Positions 16,813 to 25,420 of a stretch of 64,000 nucleotides of DNA are shown here, piece after piece (the stretch's first letter is position 1; every line of letters begins with the position of its first letter). Made by a program: the position numbers and the translations under genes. The notes under the pieces were generated by a model. It saw only the letters and a program-made list of their open reading frames with translations, ran no database searches and was not told the origin of the DNA. Origin of the DNA: Neoroseomonas alkaliterrae (GTDB taxonomy: Bacteria; Pseudomonadota; Alphaproteobacteria; Acetobacterales; Acetobacteraceae); contig NZ_JACIJE010000010.1 in assembly GCF_014199195.1 (NCBI RefSeq), positions 62,001 to 126,000 on the forward strand, read 5' to 3'.

Positions 16813-17676
16813 TCAGGCCGCCGCGAGGTCGGGCGCGAAGACCTGGTCTATCCGGCCCCAGGAGAAGTCGCGCAGCAGCGCCTCGAGCCGCGCCATCATG
16901 CTCGCAAGGCCGGTGTAGTGGCGGAAGCGCGAGAGCCTGCCGGCCTCGGCGACGCGCGGCTGGGCGGGGTCCACCTCCCAGGGGTGGAAGTAGAAGATGC
17001 CGCGCGCGCCCTCCCGCCGGTTCACCCGGCGCAGCGCGGTGCGGAACAGCGGATAGGGCACGAGGCGGAACCAGCCGCCCCCGGCGCAGGGCAGGTTGCG
17101 CCCAGCGGCGCGCAGCGTCGTCATCGGCAGTTCGATCACGCCGTCGGCGTGCGGGCGGTGCGGCGCGCGCGGCGCATTCGGCGCGCCGTAGAGGTCGTGC
17201 TTCACCGGGAAGACCGAGGAGGAATAGGCGTAGCCCTCCTCCGCCAGCACCCGATGCGCCCAGGGCGTGTGCGGCCCGACCGAGAAGGTCGGCGCGCGGT
17301 AGCCGCGCACCGCCACGCCGCCCGCATCCTCGAGCGCGGCCTTGGCGCGGCGGATGTCCGCGCGGAAGGCGGCCTCGCCGATCTCATGCACGAGCTCGTG
17401 CCCATGGCCGTGGCTCGCGAGCTCGTGGCCCGCCGCGACGATGCGCCGGACCAGCGCCGGGTGCCGCTCGGCGACCCAGCCCAGGGTGAAGAAGGTCGCC
17501 TGAACGCCGTGCCGCGCGAAGGTGTCGAGGATGCGCCCGGTATTCGCCTCGACGCGGCGCTCGAGCGTCTCCCACGCGCTGCGCGGGATGCAGCCGGCGA
17601 AGGCCTGGACCTGGAACCAGTCCTCGACATCCACCGTCATGGCGTTGCGCGGGACGGATGCTGAGGCTGCGCTCAT
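16813..17676 (-). CDS. XrtA-associated polysaccharide deacetylase
   Basis: 287 residues, NodB-like carbohydrate esterase 4 fold with the DUF3473-type C-terminus of exosortase loci (TIGR03006 group). Motif 1 is TVDVEDWFQVQAF (catalytic Asp, metal Asp), motif 2 is the metal-binding SHGHGHELVHE, then RGYRAPTFSVG, and at the end the FYFHPWEVDPAQPR segment that typifies the XrtA subgroup. It would remove N-acetyl groups from amino sugars in the exopolysaccharide. No signal peptide is seen, so it may act on the cytoplasmic or lipid-linked form. The start at MSAASASVP lies 1 bp after the ATPase stop; a longer upstream frame exists but is not supported. Confidence 0.9.
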   Translation of the reverse strand: MSAASASVPRNAMTVDVEDWFQVQAFAGCIPRSAWETLERRVEANTGRILDTFARHGVQATFFTLGWVAERHPALVRRIVAAGHELASHGHGHELVHEIGEAAFRADIRRAKAALEDAGGVAVRGYRAPTFSVGPHTPWAHRVLAEEGYAYSSSVFPVKHDLYGAPNAPRAPHRPHADGVIELPMTTLRAAGRNLPCAGGGWFRLVPYPLFRTALRRVNRREGARGIFYFHPWEVDPAQPRVAEAGRLSRFRHYTGLASMMARLEALLRDFSWGRIDQVFAPDLAAA

Positions 17677-17677
17677 G

Positions 17678-18679
17678 TCACCGCCGCCTGGTGTAGGTGG
17701 AGACGAGGTCGGCGAGCTGGCCGAGCATCCGCTCGCGCCGCTGGCTCGACTTCTCCAGCGCATCGAGCCGCTTCGCGAGCCCCTCGACCGCTGCGCGCAG
17801 GATGGCGAGCTCGCCTGCGCCGGGATCGGGGGGCGGCGCCGGCTCCTCGCCCGGCTTCAGGCCCGCGCCGAGATCGGCTTCGAGCTCGGCGGCCGTCTCC
17901 TCGACCATGCGGATGGTGAGCAGGTCCACCTTCTCGAGCGCGCCGGCAAGCAGCACCCGCGAGCAGAGCCGGTTGATCCGGCGCGGGATGCCGCCGGTCA
18001 GCTCATGCACGCGCTCCATCGCGCCCTCCTCCCAGGCCGGCCGGCCTTCCCAGCCCGCGGCGCGCAGGCGGAACTCGATATAGGCGCGCGTCTCGGCCTT
18101 GCTGAGCCCGTCGAGGTGGTAGGAGGCCAGCACGCGCTGGCGGAGCTGGTCGAGGTCGGGGCTGGCGATCAGTCGCCGGAGCTGCGGCTGGCCAATCAGC
18201 AGCGTCTGCAGCAGCGCCCGCCCGCCCGCGGTCACGTTCGAGAGCATGCGCAGCTCCTCGAGCGCGGTGGGCGAGAGCGCCTGCGCCTCGTCCACGATCA
18301 GCAGGTGGCGCGGCTGCCCCTCCCCGGCGGTGGCGCGGAGCTTGTCCGATATGGCGCCGAGCAGGTCGGCCTTGGTGCCGGCCGTCGGCACGCCGAAGCC
18401 GCGCGCGACGAGGCGCAGCAGATCCTCGCCCTGGACCTGGGAGGTCTCGATGCGCGAGACGATGAAGGCCCCCGGTTCGAGCTCGGCGCACAGCCGCTCG
18501 ATCAGCGTGGTCTTGCCCGCCCCGACCTCGCCGGTGACGATGATGAAGCCCTCGCGCTGCGCGATGCCGTAGACCAGATGCGCATAGGCGCGGCTGTGCC
18601 CCTGGCTCGCGTAGAAGACCCGCGGGTCGGGCGTGAGCAGGAAGGGCGGCTCGCGGAAGCCGTAGTGTTCGACGAGCAT
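17678..18679 (-). CDS. XrtA-associated ATPase (ExeA-like, AAA)
   Basis: 333 residues resembling ExeA/GspA-type ATPases of PEP-CTERM loci (TIGR03015 group). It starts MLVEHYGFREPPFLLTPDPRVFYASQGH, the standard opening. Walker A is TGEVGAGKTTLIERL, Walker B LLIVDEAQAL, then the LLIGQPQLRRL sensor region and GGIPRRINRLC near residue 235. The C-terminal 70 residues are a Pro-rich linker and a helical tail. It probably couples ATP hydrolysis to assembly or secretion of the polysaccharide. A strong hairpin lies in the 62-bp gap between it and the upstream outer-membrane-protein gene. Confidence 0.9.
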   Translation of the reverse strand: MLVEHYGFREPPFLLTPDPRVFYASQGHSRAYAHLVYGIAQREGFIIVTGEVGAGKTTLIERLCAELEPGAFIVSRIETSQVQGEDLLRLVARGFGVPTAGTKADLLGAISDKLRATAGEGQPRHLLIVDEAQALSPTALEELRMLSNVTAGGRALLQTLLIGQPQLRRLIASPDLDQLRQRVLASYHLDGLSKAETRAYIEFRLRAAGWEGRPAWEEGAMERVHELTGGIPRRINRLCSRVLLAGALEKVDLLTIRMVEETAAELEADLGAGLKPGEEPAPPPDPGAGELAILRAAVEGLAKRLDALEKSSQRRERMLGQLADLVSTYTRRR

Positions 18680-18709
18680 GCTGCGAACTCATCCCATGCG
18701 GCAGGAGGC

Positions 18710-18733
18710 GGGCCGGGCCGTTGCGCCCGGCCC
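18710..18733 (-). terminator. Strong intercistronic hairpin in the XrtA operon
   Basis: GGGCCGGGC and its complement GCCCGGCCC, separated by six bases, form a perfect 9-bp GC stem in the 62-bp gap between the outer-membrane-protein gene (stop at 18742, minus) and the ATPase gene (start 18679). No U-tract follows. It may attenuate read-through or stabilise the upstream mRNA end, lowering expression of the last three genes relative to the first four. Confidence 0.45.
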
Positions 18734-18741
18734 CTCGCCCT

Positions 18742-20553
18742 TCAGAAGCGTGTCGTGATGGAGGCGATGACGGTGTTCTGCGTCGTGTCCCGCGGCGCGA
18801 AGGCCCCGGCATTGCCGCCCTCGCTCCGCAGCCTCTCGGTGAACTGGTATTGCAGCGAGCCCACCAGGCGCTCGGAGAAGCTGTGCACAACCCCGACCCG
18901 CGCCGTAAGCGTGTCGTATTGCGAGGCGAGGGTGTCCGAGCGGTTCCAGCTGTAGCCGACGGACCCGAAGCCGGTCGTGACCGGCCCGATCTCGCGGCGC
19001 CACAGCAGCGCGACGCTCTGCGTCTCCTGCGCGAAGGCGAACTCCCCCGGAGCCGAGGCGAGCGGCGTCCTGCGGTCGAAGACGTATTGCAGGGTGAAGG
19101 TATCGCGCGGGAGCTGGTGGGAGATCGAGGCCGTGCCACGTCGGCTGCGGAACAGCCCGTTCTGCTGGCCGAGGAAGGCGCCGCTGTCGAGCTGCGGAAT
19201 GGGCGCGCCGTCGCGGCCGATGGCATTGCCGAACTCGTCCACCGTCACGGTGCTCAGCAGGTCGGACACCTGCGCAAGCGCCGTGGTCACCTGTTCCGAA
19301 TAGCTGGCGAAGGCGACGGTGCGCTGGCCGAGGCCGATCCGCGCTTCCACCGAAGGGGCATCGAAGCCGTCGCGGCGGCGATAGCGGGCGGTGATGGTGG
19401 TGTTGGGGCTCGGGTCCAGGCGCAGGCCGACACCCCAGACCATGCCATCCACGCGATAGGGCGGGACGCCGCCGAAGCGCAGATGCTCGTAACCGACTTC
19501 GCCGAGCACGGCGACGGTGGGCGTGATGGCGTAGCGTGCCTCGAGCAGGGCGAGTCCCCGCTCCGCGCCATCGGTGATCTCCCCGCCGCCGACATAGGCG
19601 GTGCCCGAAACGCGCGCCTCCAGGACCAGCCGGCCGAGATCCTCGCCCGACCGCACGGCGGCGAAGCCGCTATGGGTGATGAGCTCGCTGTCGTTCGAAA
19701 CCTCGGGGCCGCCGGGAAAGAGACGGGTGGAGGTGCCGTCGCGCCGCGAATAGGCGAAATTGTAGCCGATCACCGAGGTCGCGGCGCTGCCCCAGCGCTG
19801 GATGGCGTAGGGGCTGACCGTGAAGAAGTAGTTCTGCGTGAAGCCGTCCCGGCGCGAGGAGGCGATGGTGGCATCGTTGAAGCCGGGCGCGATCGGCGTC
19901 ACGTTGCCCAGCGCGCGGAAATCCACGAAGACGCGCTCGGGCACCACCGTGAGGGTGGCGGCGCCGAGGAAGCGGTTGTCGATCCGCGTATCCTCGGTCC
20001 CGTTCGCGTAGAAATTCACGCTAGGCGCGTAGAAGAAGGATCCCCGCAGCGCGGCCGTCTCGGCGGCGATGCGGATCTGCGGCGCGATCGTTGTCACGAA
20101 TTCCGAATCGCGACGGCTGTCCCCGATCTGGCTGTTGTCGGTGGCGAGCACGCGCAGCGTCAGCGCCGGCTCGATCACGTAGCCGCGCGTGGGCGTGCTG
20201 CCGCCGAGATTGACGGGCGGCCCGCCATAGAAGGGTTCGAGGAAACCGCCGGGCCGCGCCTCCGGGCGCACGAAATTCGCGGGCGGGATGGCGCCGAACG
20301 GACCTATGCCGCCCACCGGCTGCTGTTCGGTCCCGGCGAAGGGGCGCACCGGCGCGGGCTGTGCCTGGCCCGAGCCCCCCGGGGAGGCGGCGGCCCCACC
20401 ACTGGCCGGGGCCGAGGCCGGGGCCGTCGCCTCCTGGGCCCGGGCGGGCAGCGCCGCGGCGAGGATGCCGCCGCAGGCCGCGGCCGCCGTCCAGGCGGCG
20501 CGCCGCCGCCGGCTCAGCCGCGCGTCCTTCGGTTCAGCTGGCGTAGGCCTCAT
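18742..20553 (-). CDS. XrtA/PEP-CTERM-associated outer-membrane beta-barrel protein
   Basis: 603 residues. A signal peptide ends at about residue 39 (AALPARAQ), then an Ala/Pro/Gly-rich linker to about residue 70. The rest consists of alternating amphipathic strands, such as FVDFRALGNVTPIAPG, TTITARYRRRDGFDAPS and RLVGSLQYQFTERLRSEG, ending in Phe (TRF) as expected for an outer-membrane barrel (TIGR03016 group). It probably forms the outer-membrane exit or anchor for the exopolysaccharide. The start overlaps the upstream tyrosine-kinase stop by 20 bp, supporting operon transcription. Confidence 0.88.
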   Translation of the reverse strand: MRPTPAEPKDARLSRRRRAAWTAAAACGGILAAALPARAQEATAPASAPASGGAAASPGGSGQAQPAPVRPFAGTEQQPVGGIGPFGAIPPANFVRPEARPGGFLEPFYGGPPVNLGGSTPTRGYVIEPALTLRVLATDNSQIGDSRRDSEFVTTIAPQIRIAAETAALRGSFFYAPSVNFYANGTEDTRIDNRFLGAATLTVVPERVFVDFRALGNVTPIAPGFNDATIASSRRDGFTQNYFFTVSPYAIQRWGSAATSVIGYNFAYSRRDGTSTRLFPGGPEVSNDSELITHSGFAAVRSGEDLGRLVLEARVSGTAYVGGGEITDGAERGLALLEARYAITPTVAVLGEVGYEHLRFGGVPPYRVDGMVWGVGLRLDPSPNTTITARYRRRDGFDAPSVEARIGLGQRTVAFASYSEQVTTALAQVSDLLSTVTVDEFGNAIGRDGAPIPQLDSGAFLGQQNGLFRSRRGTASISHQLPRDTFTLQYVFDRRTPLASAPGEFAFAQETQSVALLWRREIGPVTTGFGSVGYSWNRSDTLASQYDTLTARVGVVHSFSERLVGSLQYQFTERLRSEGGNAGAFAPRDTTQNTVIASITTRF

Positions 20554-21424
20554 ATCCGTATGCCCCGAAACTGTCCGGCGTGGAGGCGGTCGCGCGGTTG
20601 AGGACGAGCTGGAGCGTGGGACAGGCGTCCAGCATGTCGAGCGCGGCCTCGACTTCGGATCGTTGGGTGGCCTCCGCCCGGACCACGATCAGGACCTGGC
20701 CGGCCAGGGCGGCCGCCGCGCTCGCGTCGCTCGTCGCAAGGACGGGGGGGGCGTCGACGATCAGCAGGTCGTCCGGAAAGGCCGCGGCGATGCGGTGGAA
20801 GGCCTCGGCAAGCGCCTTGGGGGAGGCTTTGGGATCCGTCGCGCTCGCCGGCGCCACGCCTGAGGGCATGAAGCGGAGGCGGGCGACCTCGGTTGGCCTG
20901 ACGATGCGCGCCGGGTCCAGCGCCGGATCGGCCGCGATGTCCCTCAGGCCCTGGGCGCCCTCGCAGCCGAGCAGGCTGGTCAGGCTGCCGCGCTTGCCGT
21001 CGCCATCGAGCAGCAGCGCGCCCATCCCGCCGTGCCGCGCGACCGCGACCGCGAGGTTCAGCGAGGTGAAGGTCTTGCCCTCCGCCGGCCGCGCGCTGGT
21101 GACGAGGACGAGGCGCGCGCACCGCTCCGGCGCGGGCTCGATGTCCTTCAGCGCACGCAGCACCTGCTGCTGGATGACCGCCATCTCCTCGGCGCAGCGC
21201 GTGCGCGTGCCCTGGAGGCTGACGCCGCCCGCGGCGATGAGCGCCTCCCGCGCAATCGGCGGATGGGCCGGTTCCGGTGCGGGCGGCGCCGCCGATTCGA
21301 GAGGCGCGGTGCGCGGAGGTGCGGCGGGCGCGCCACCGCCCGGTGCCGCGCCGCGCAGCACGCCAGCCCCGCCCAGGGCCTCGACCGCGCGTTCGGCGAG
21401 GCTGCGTTGCGATTGCACGCTCAT
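20534..21424 (-). CDS. XrtA-associated tyrosine autokinase (BY-kinase)
   Basis: 296 residues. An N-terminal Ala/Pro-rich leader (about 1-75) precedes a P-loop kinase domain: TSARPAEGKTFTSLNLAVAV (Walker A), LLLDGDGKRGSLTSLLG (Walker A'), DLLIVDAPPVLATSD (Walker B). The C-terminus ends with a tyrosine cluster, FGAYGYEAYAS, the expected autophosphorylation tail. It acts on the cytoplasmic face with the chain-length protein encoded just upstream (ATGA overlap) to control polymer length and export. Same group as TIGR03018. The Walker A' has DGDGK where DxDxR is usual. Confidence 0.9.
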   Translation of the reverse strand: MSVQSQRSLAERAVEALGGAGVLRGAAPGGGAPAAPPRTAPLESAAPPAPEPAHPPIAREALIAAGGVSLQGTRTRCAEEMAVIQQQVLRALKDIEPAPERCARLVLVTSARPAEGKTFTSLNLAVAVARHGGMGALLLDGDGKRGSLTSLLGCEGAQGLRDIAADPALDPARIVRPTEVARLRFMPSGVAPASATDPKASPKALAEAFHRIAAAFPDDLLIVDAPPVLATSDASAAAALAGQVLIVVRAEATQRSEVEAALDMLDACPTLQLVLNRATASTPDSFGAYGYEAYAS

Positions 21425-22935
21425 GCGAGAAGCCGTGCCACAAGGCGCGAACCCTGCGCAACCAGTTCGGGGCCGCGGGCGAGCATCGCCCCATAGGCCC
21501 CGACCAGCAGGATGAGGCCGCCCGCGAAGACGGCCGCGGGCACGAGCCGGCGCGGTGCGCCGACCTCCGCCACCGACCCGAGCACCGGCAGGCCGATCTC
21601 GCGCAGGTCCCGCAGCGAGTAAAAGCCCCGATCGAGCAGGCCGAGGAAGACCGCGAGCGCGCCGCCCGCGCCGATCCCGAGCACCAGCACGACCGAGGCG
21701 AACAGGATCCGGTTCGGGCCGCGCGGGATGGTGGGAACCGTCGGCGGCTCGACCACCTCGATCCGCACCTGGTCGGCGCCGGTGCGCGCCGCGCCGGCGA
21801 GCTGGAGCGATTCGCGCCGCGCCAGCAGCTCCTCGTACTGGCGGCGCAGCACGCCATAGTCGCGGTCGAGGTTGTCGAACTCCGCCTGCAACTGCGGCGC
21901 GCTGCGGGCGAGCGTCTCGAGCCGCTCCACCTCCTCGGTGCTGCTGGCGATCTGCCTTTCGTGCGAGGCGATGGCGAGCTCGACATCCACGAGGCGCGAC
22001 TGGAGGAGCTCGCGCTGGGTGCTCTGCGGCGCGGCGACCACGCCGCCGCCACCGCCGCGGCCGGCACCGCTGGAGCGCAGCTCGGCGATGATGTTGCGCT
22101 GCGCGATCACCGCCGGGTGCTGCTCGGTGTAGCGCAGGCGCAGCTCGCGCAACTCCCGCTCGGCCTGGGCGAGACGCGGATCCCCGCCCCCGCCGCCCGC
22201 CGCGCGCTGCGTCGGCAGGGCCTCGATCTGCTGGCGCAGCACGTCGCGACGCGCCCGGGCATCCGCGAGCTCGCCCTGCAGCGTGGCGAGGCGCCGGCGC
22301 TCGTCCTCAAGCCGGCTGACGCCGCCGCGCGCGTCCGAGGGAAGCAGGTCGAGGTAGCGCGCGCGGAACTCGGCGCGCCGGCGCTCGGCCTCGCGGAGCT
22401 GGGTCTCGTAGCTGTTGATCTGCTGGTTCACGAAGCTGCGGGCATTCTCCATGGCCTGGCGGTCGTTGCTCGCCGCGCGCTCCATGAAGAGGTCGAGAAG
22501 CGTCCGCACGACCGCCTGCGCCACGCGCGGATCGTGATCGGTATAGGTGATCTGGTAGAGGCTGCGGCCCTGAGGGGTGACGCGAATCTCGCGCGCCAGC
22601 TCGTCGAGCAGCGCCTCGCGAGAGCGGGCGCTGTCCACCCGCATGTCGAGATCCGTCCGCGCGACGACACGTTCGAGGTTGGGGCGGGCGAGCATGGTGC
22701 GCGTCAGCAACTCGACCTGCTGCTGCGGCGCGCCGTCCACGGCGATGCCGCGCAGCGCCTGGCCGAGGATGACGTCCGCCTCGGCGTAGAGACGCGCGCT
22801 GGCCTGATACTGGTTGGGCATGGTGTAGACGATCGCCCAGCCGACCAGGCAGACGAGCCAGGCAGCGGCGAGCGCGACCCAGCGATGACGCCAGGACGCC
22901 TTGGCCGATCGGAGGATCGGCGCGGGGATGTTCAT
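21421..22935 (-). CDS. XrtA-system polysaccharide chain-length determinant (Wzz/PCP type)
   Basis: 504 residues. A first membrane segment (about 18-36, WVALAAAWLVCLVGWAIVYT) is followed by a Wzz-like periplasmic domain with MPNQYQASARLYAE, a long coiled-coil region (about 165-390, rich in E/R/L heptads such as LREAERRRAEFRARY), and a second membrane segment near residue 455-480 preceded by the Pro-rich PPTVPTIPRGPNRI motif. This is the polysaccharide co-polymerase layout (TIGR03007 group). It controls chain length together with the tyrosine kinase encoded next, and lies 4 bp after the export-lipoprotein gene. Confidence 0.92.
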   Translation of the reverse strand: MNIPAPILRSAKASWRHRWVALAAAWLVCLVGWAIVYTMPNQYQASARLYAEADVILGQALRGIAVDGAPQQQVELLTRTMLARPNLERVVARTDLDMRVDSARSREALLDELAREIRVTPQGRSLYQITYTDHDPRVAQAVVRTLLDLFMERAASNDRQAMENARSFVNQQINSYETQLREAERRRAEFRARYLDLLPSDARGGVSRLEDERRRLATLQGELADARARRDVLRQQIEALPTQRAAGGGGGDPRLAQAERELRELRLRYTEQHPAVIAQRNIIAELRSSGAGRGGGGGVVAAPQSTQRELLQSRLVDVELAIASHERQIASSTEEVERLETLARSAPQLQAEFDNLDRDYGVLRRQYEELLARRESLQLAGAARTGADQVRIEVVEPPTVPTIPRGPNRILFASVVLVLGIGAGGALAVFLGLLDRGFYSLRDLREIGLPVLGSVAEVGAPRRLVPAAVFAGGLILLVGAYGAMLARGPELVAQGSRLVARLLA

Positions 22936-22939
22936 CGGT

Positions 22940-23551
22940 TCAGAACCAGCTCTGGGGGATCACCAGCGTATCACCGGGGCGCACCGGCATGTCCTGCGAA
23001 ATGTCGCCGCCACGCACGAGGTCGTTGAGCCGCACCGGGATGGATTGCCGGGCGCCCGAGGCGTCGCGGCGGATCAGCTCGGCGCGGTTGCCCGCGGCGA
23101 ATCGCGTGAGGCCGCCGGTCGCGATCATGACATCGAGGATGGTCATGCCGTCACGATAGGGGATCGCCTGCGGCTGCGCGACCTCGCCGATCACGCGGAT
23201 CATGCGGTTCGGAGGGCCGACGAAGGAGCGGACGATGACGGTGACGTTCGGATCCACGACGTATTGCCGGAGCCGCGTCTCGAGTTCACGCGCAAGCCCG
23301 GTCGGCGTCCGCCCCGCAGCCTGGATGTCGGGCACGAGCGGGATGGAGATGCGGCCATCGGGGCGCACGGGAACGTCCATGGAGAGTTCGGGCGCGCGAT
23401 AGACGAAGATGCCGAGCGTATCGCCGGGCCCGATGACGTAGTTCTGCTCGCTGGCCGGAGGCGGTACCGCGGCGGCATCGGACGGCGGCGGCGACATCGG
23501 GGCGCAGGCGGCGAGCAGGGCCGCGGCGAGGATGGAACAGACCCTGAGCAT
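22940..23551 (-). CDS. XrtA-associated polysaccharide export lipoprotein (Wza-like)
   Basis: 203 residues. Lipoprotein signal MLRVCSILAAALLAACAP with lipobox LAAC. The mature part has the export motif YVIGPGDTLGIFVYRAPELS, then RPDGRISIPLVPDI, and a SLBB-like segment VIGEVAQPQAIPYRDGMTILD. It ends with RPGDTLVIPQSWF, the usual C-terminal sequence of this family (TIGR03027 group). It forms the periplasmic/outer-membrane channel. The ATG at 23551 is chosen because GGGAGG lies 6-7 bp upstream; the TTG just before it is unlikely. First gene of the minus-strand operon. Confidence 0.92.
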   Translation of the reverse strand: MLRVCSILAAALLAACAPMSPPPSDAAAVPPPASEQNYVIGPGDTLGIFVYRAPELSMDVPVRPDGRISIPLVPDIQAAGRTPTGLARELETRLRQYVVDPNVTVIVRSFVGPPNRMIRVIGEVAQPQAIPYRDGMTILDVMIATGGLTRFAAGNRAELIRRDASGARQSIPVRLNDLVRGGDISQDMPVRPGDTLVIPQSWF

Positions 23552-24049
23552 CAATGACCTCCCGAACCTCTGACGCCGCCGCCCGATCGGGGATGCGGGC
23601 GCGTGAGCGGACGCAGTGTGCCTTGCCCCGAGCGCGGGTTAACAAGTGACCAACGGTCGGATCGTTTGTAGGAGATCTGCCTCATTTTTCAAACGGGAAT
23701 CCGATCACGGCTCTGCGCGGTCGGGCATTCGGGTCAAACCATAGCCGGCGACCTTCCGGTGTGCGCAAGGTCACAAGAGTGTTCTCTCCGGCGAATACAA
23801 CCGGGAGACGGCAGATTGTGCCGATAAGGGGGTGCCGGCGGGCTCTCCGGCGGATGAACGTCCAAATTTCTGCAACTCTGCTCCTCGCGTATCTGTGAGA
23901 TATTTATTTTCGACAGACACGGATTTTTAAGGCATTAACCGCTTGTCAACGCGCAGGAAGGATGGTCACATCATGTCGAGGGGGGCAGTCACTAGACGAC
24001 TGTTGCGCGTCGCTGGGGAGTGCGCGTGGCGGTCCATAGGAGCTGCACG
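23552..24049. promoter_or_regulatory. Divergent control region of the two XrtA operons
   Basis: About 500 bp without a gene, AT-richer than anything nearby (for example 23880-23950), between the export lipoprotein gene (minus) and the sugar transferase gene (plus). A good minus-strand -35 hexamer TTGACA lies at 23949-23944, but no convincing -10 follows at 17 bp. Direct reading found no clear GG-N10-GC sigma-54 element for the PrsR regulator encoded downstream. Both operons must be controlled from here; the exact promoters remain unresolved. Confidence 0.6.
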
Positions 24050-25387
24050 GTGACCAATCTCTTCGGGCACAGCGTTCGGTCGGAGCTGCTTCTGCTGTCC
24101 GTGACCGAGGCGCTCGCGTGTTTCGCTGCCTTCGCCCTGATCCTGCATCTCGGACTGCCTCAGGGAACGACTGCCGATCTGCCGGGCGTTCTCGTCCTGT
24201 CGGGCGTTCTCGCGATCTGCGCGAGTTTCGCCGTGGCCGCGACCGGGCTGTACCATCCCACGAACTCGCTTCGCGCGGCCCGCCTCTTCGCCGGCGCCGT
24301 GCTCGGCGGGCTGCTGCTGGTCATCGTCGCGCCGGTGGCGGCGCACATGCTGCCGCACGCCCCGCTTCCCGGCATCGGCATGAGCGTGACGCAGCTGGTC
24401 GTCGCCTTCGTCTGCGCCGTGCTGCTCACGCGCTCCGCCTTCTACCTCGCGCTGCGCAGCGGCCTGCTGCGGCTGCGGGTCGCCCTTCTGCCCGGGCCGG
24501 GCGCGGCAAGGCTGCGCGGGCGGCTCGCCGCCGATCCCTTCTATGCCGTTCTCGACGGCATTCCCCCGGGCCTCGATGCCACCCGTCCCCGGCTTCTCGA
24601 GCGGGTGCTGCGCACCCGTCCCCTCGATGCCGTGGTCGCGGACGATCCGGCGAGCCTGCCGCCCGGCGAGGCCGACCGGCTCCGCGCGCTCCGCGTTCCC
24701 GTCTGGACCACGTCGCGTTTCGTCGAGCATGCGCTCGGCCGGGTGGATCTCGAGTCGCTTCCCCAGGACTGGCGGCCCCGCGAGACCTGCGCCGAGAGCG
24801 CGGCCACCGCCGCCTTCCGGCGTGGCCTCGATATCGTCCTCGCGCTCGCGATCCTGCTCCTGACACTGCCGGTCATGATCCTGACCGTGATCGCGATCCG
24901 ACTCGAAAGCCCCGGACCGATCCTCTACCGGCAGCAGCGGCTCGGCCTGCACGGCCGAGTCTTCACGGTGTTCAAGTTCCGCAGCATGCGGGAGGATGCC
25001 GAGGCCGGCGGCGCCGTCTGGGCGCGGCCGAACGACACACGCGTCACGCGCGTCGGCCGCTTCATCCGCCTTGTCCGGATCGACGAGCTGCCGCAGCTCA
25101 TCAACGTCCTGCGTGGCGAGATGGCGATCGTCGGGCCGCGGCCCGAGCGCCCGGAATTCGTCGCGCGCCTTGCCGAGGCCATCCCGCACTACGAGGCGCG
25201 GATGCTGGTCAAGCCGGGCATCACCGGCTGGGCCCAGGTGAACTGCCCCTATGGCGCCTCGGTCGAGGACGCGCGTCTGAAGCTTTCCTATGATCTCTAC
25301 TACGTGTGCCGCCGCAACCTCTTCCTCGACCTTCTGATCCTGATCGCGACGGTGCGCGTCGTGCTGTTCCAGGAGGGCTCTCGGTGA
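24050..25387 (+). CDS. XrtA-system polyprenyl-phosphate sugar-1-phosphate transferase
   Basis: 445 residues, the initiating enzyme that loads the first sugar phosphate onto undecaprenyl phosphate. The N-terminal part has about four membrane segments and a CoA-binding-like region. The C-terminal catalytic part starts with the membrane segment near RGLDIVLALAILLLTLPVMI and continues with YRQQRLGLHGRVFTVFKFRSM, VGRFIRLVRIDELPQLINV, GDM-like GEMAIVGPRPERPEF and KPGITGWAQV, all typical (TIGR03013 group). The GTG at 24050 is chosen because AGGAG lies 7 bp before it; an in-frame GTG 30 bp upstream lacks a ribosome site. First gene of the plus-strand operon. Confidence 0.92.
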   Translation: MTNLFGHSVRSELLLLSVTEALACFAAFALILHLGLPQGTTADLPGVLVLSGVLAICASFAVAATGLYHPTNSLRAARLFAGAVLGGLLLVIVAPVAAHMLPHAPLPGIGMSVTQLVVAFVCAVLLTRSAFYLALRSGLLRLRVALLPGPGAARLRGRLAADPFYAVLDGIPPGLDATRPRLLERVLRTRPLDAVVADDPASLPPGEADRLRALRVPVWTTSRFVEHALGRVDLESLPQDWRPRETCAESAATAAFRRGLDIVLALAILLLTLPVMILTVIAIRLESPGPILYRQQRLGLHGRVFTVFKFRSMREDAEAGGAVWARPNDTRVTRVGRFIRLVRIDELPQLINVLRGEMAIVGPRPERPEFVARLAEAIPHYEARMLVKPGITGWAQVNCPYGASVEDARLKLSYDLYYVCRRNLFLDLLILIATVRVVLFQEGSR

Positions 25388-25420
25388 TCGCGGCCGGGGC
25401 CCGTTCCCCGGGGTGAGGCG

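Noticed and set aside
23552..24049. Sigma-54 promoter between the XrtA operons
   Set aside because: I looked for TGGCA-N7-TTGC-like pairs on both strands and found only partial matches lacking the fixed GG/GC spacing.
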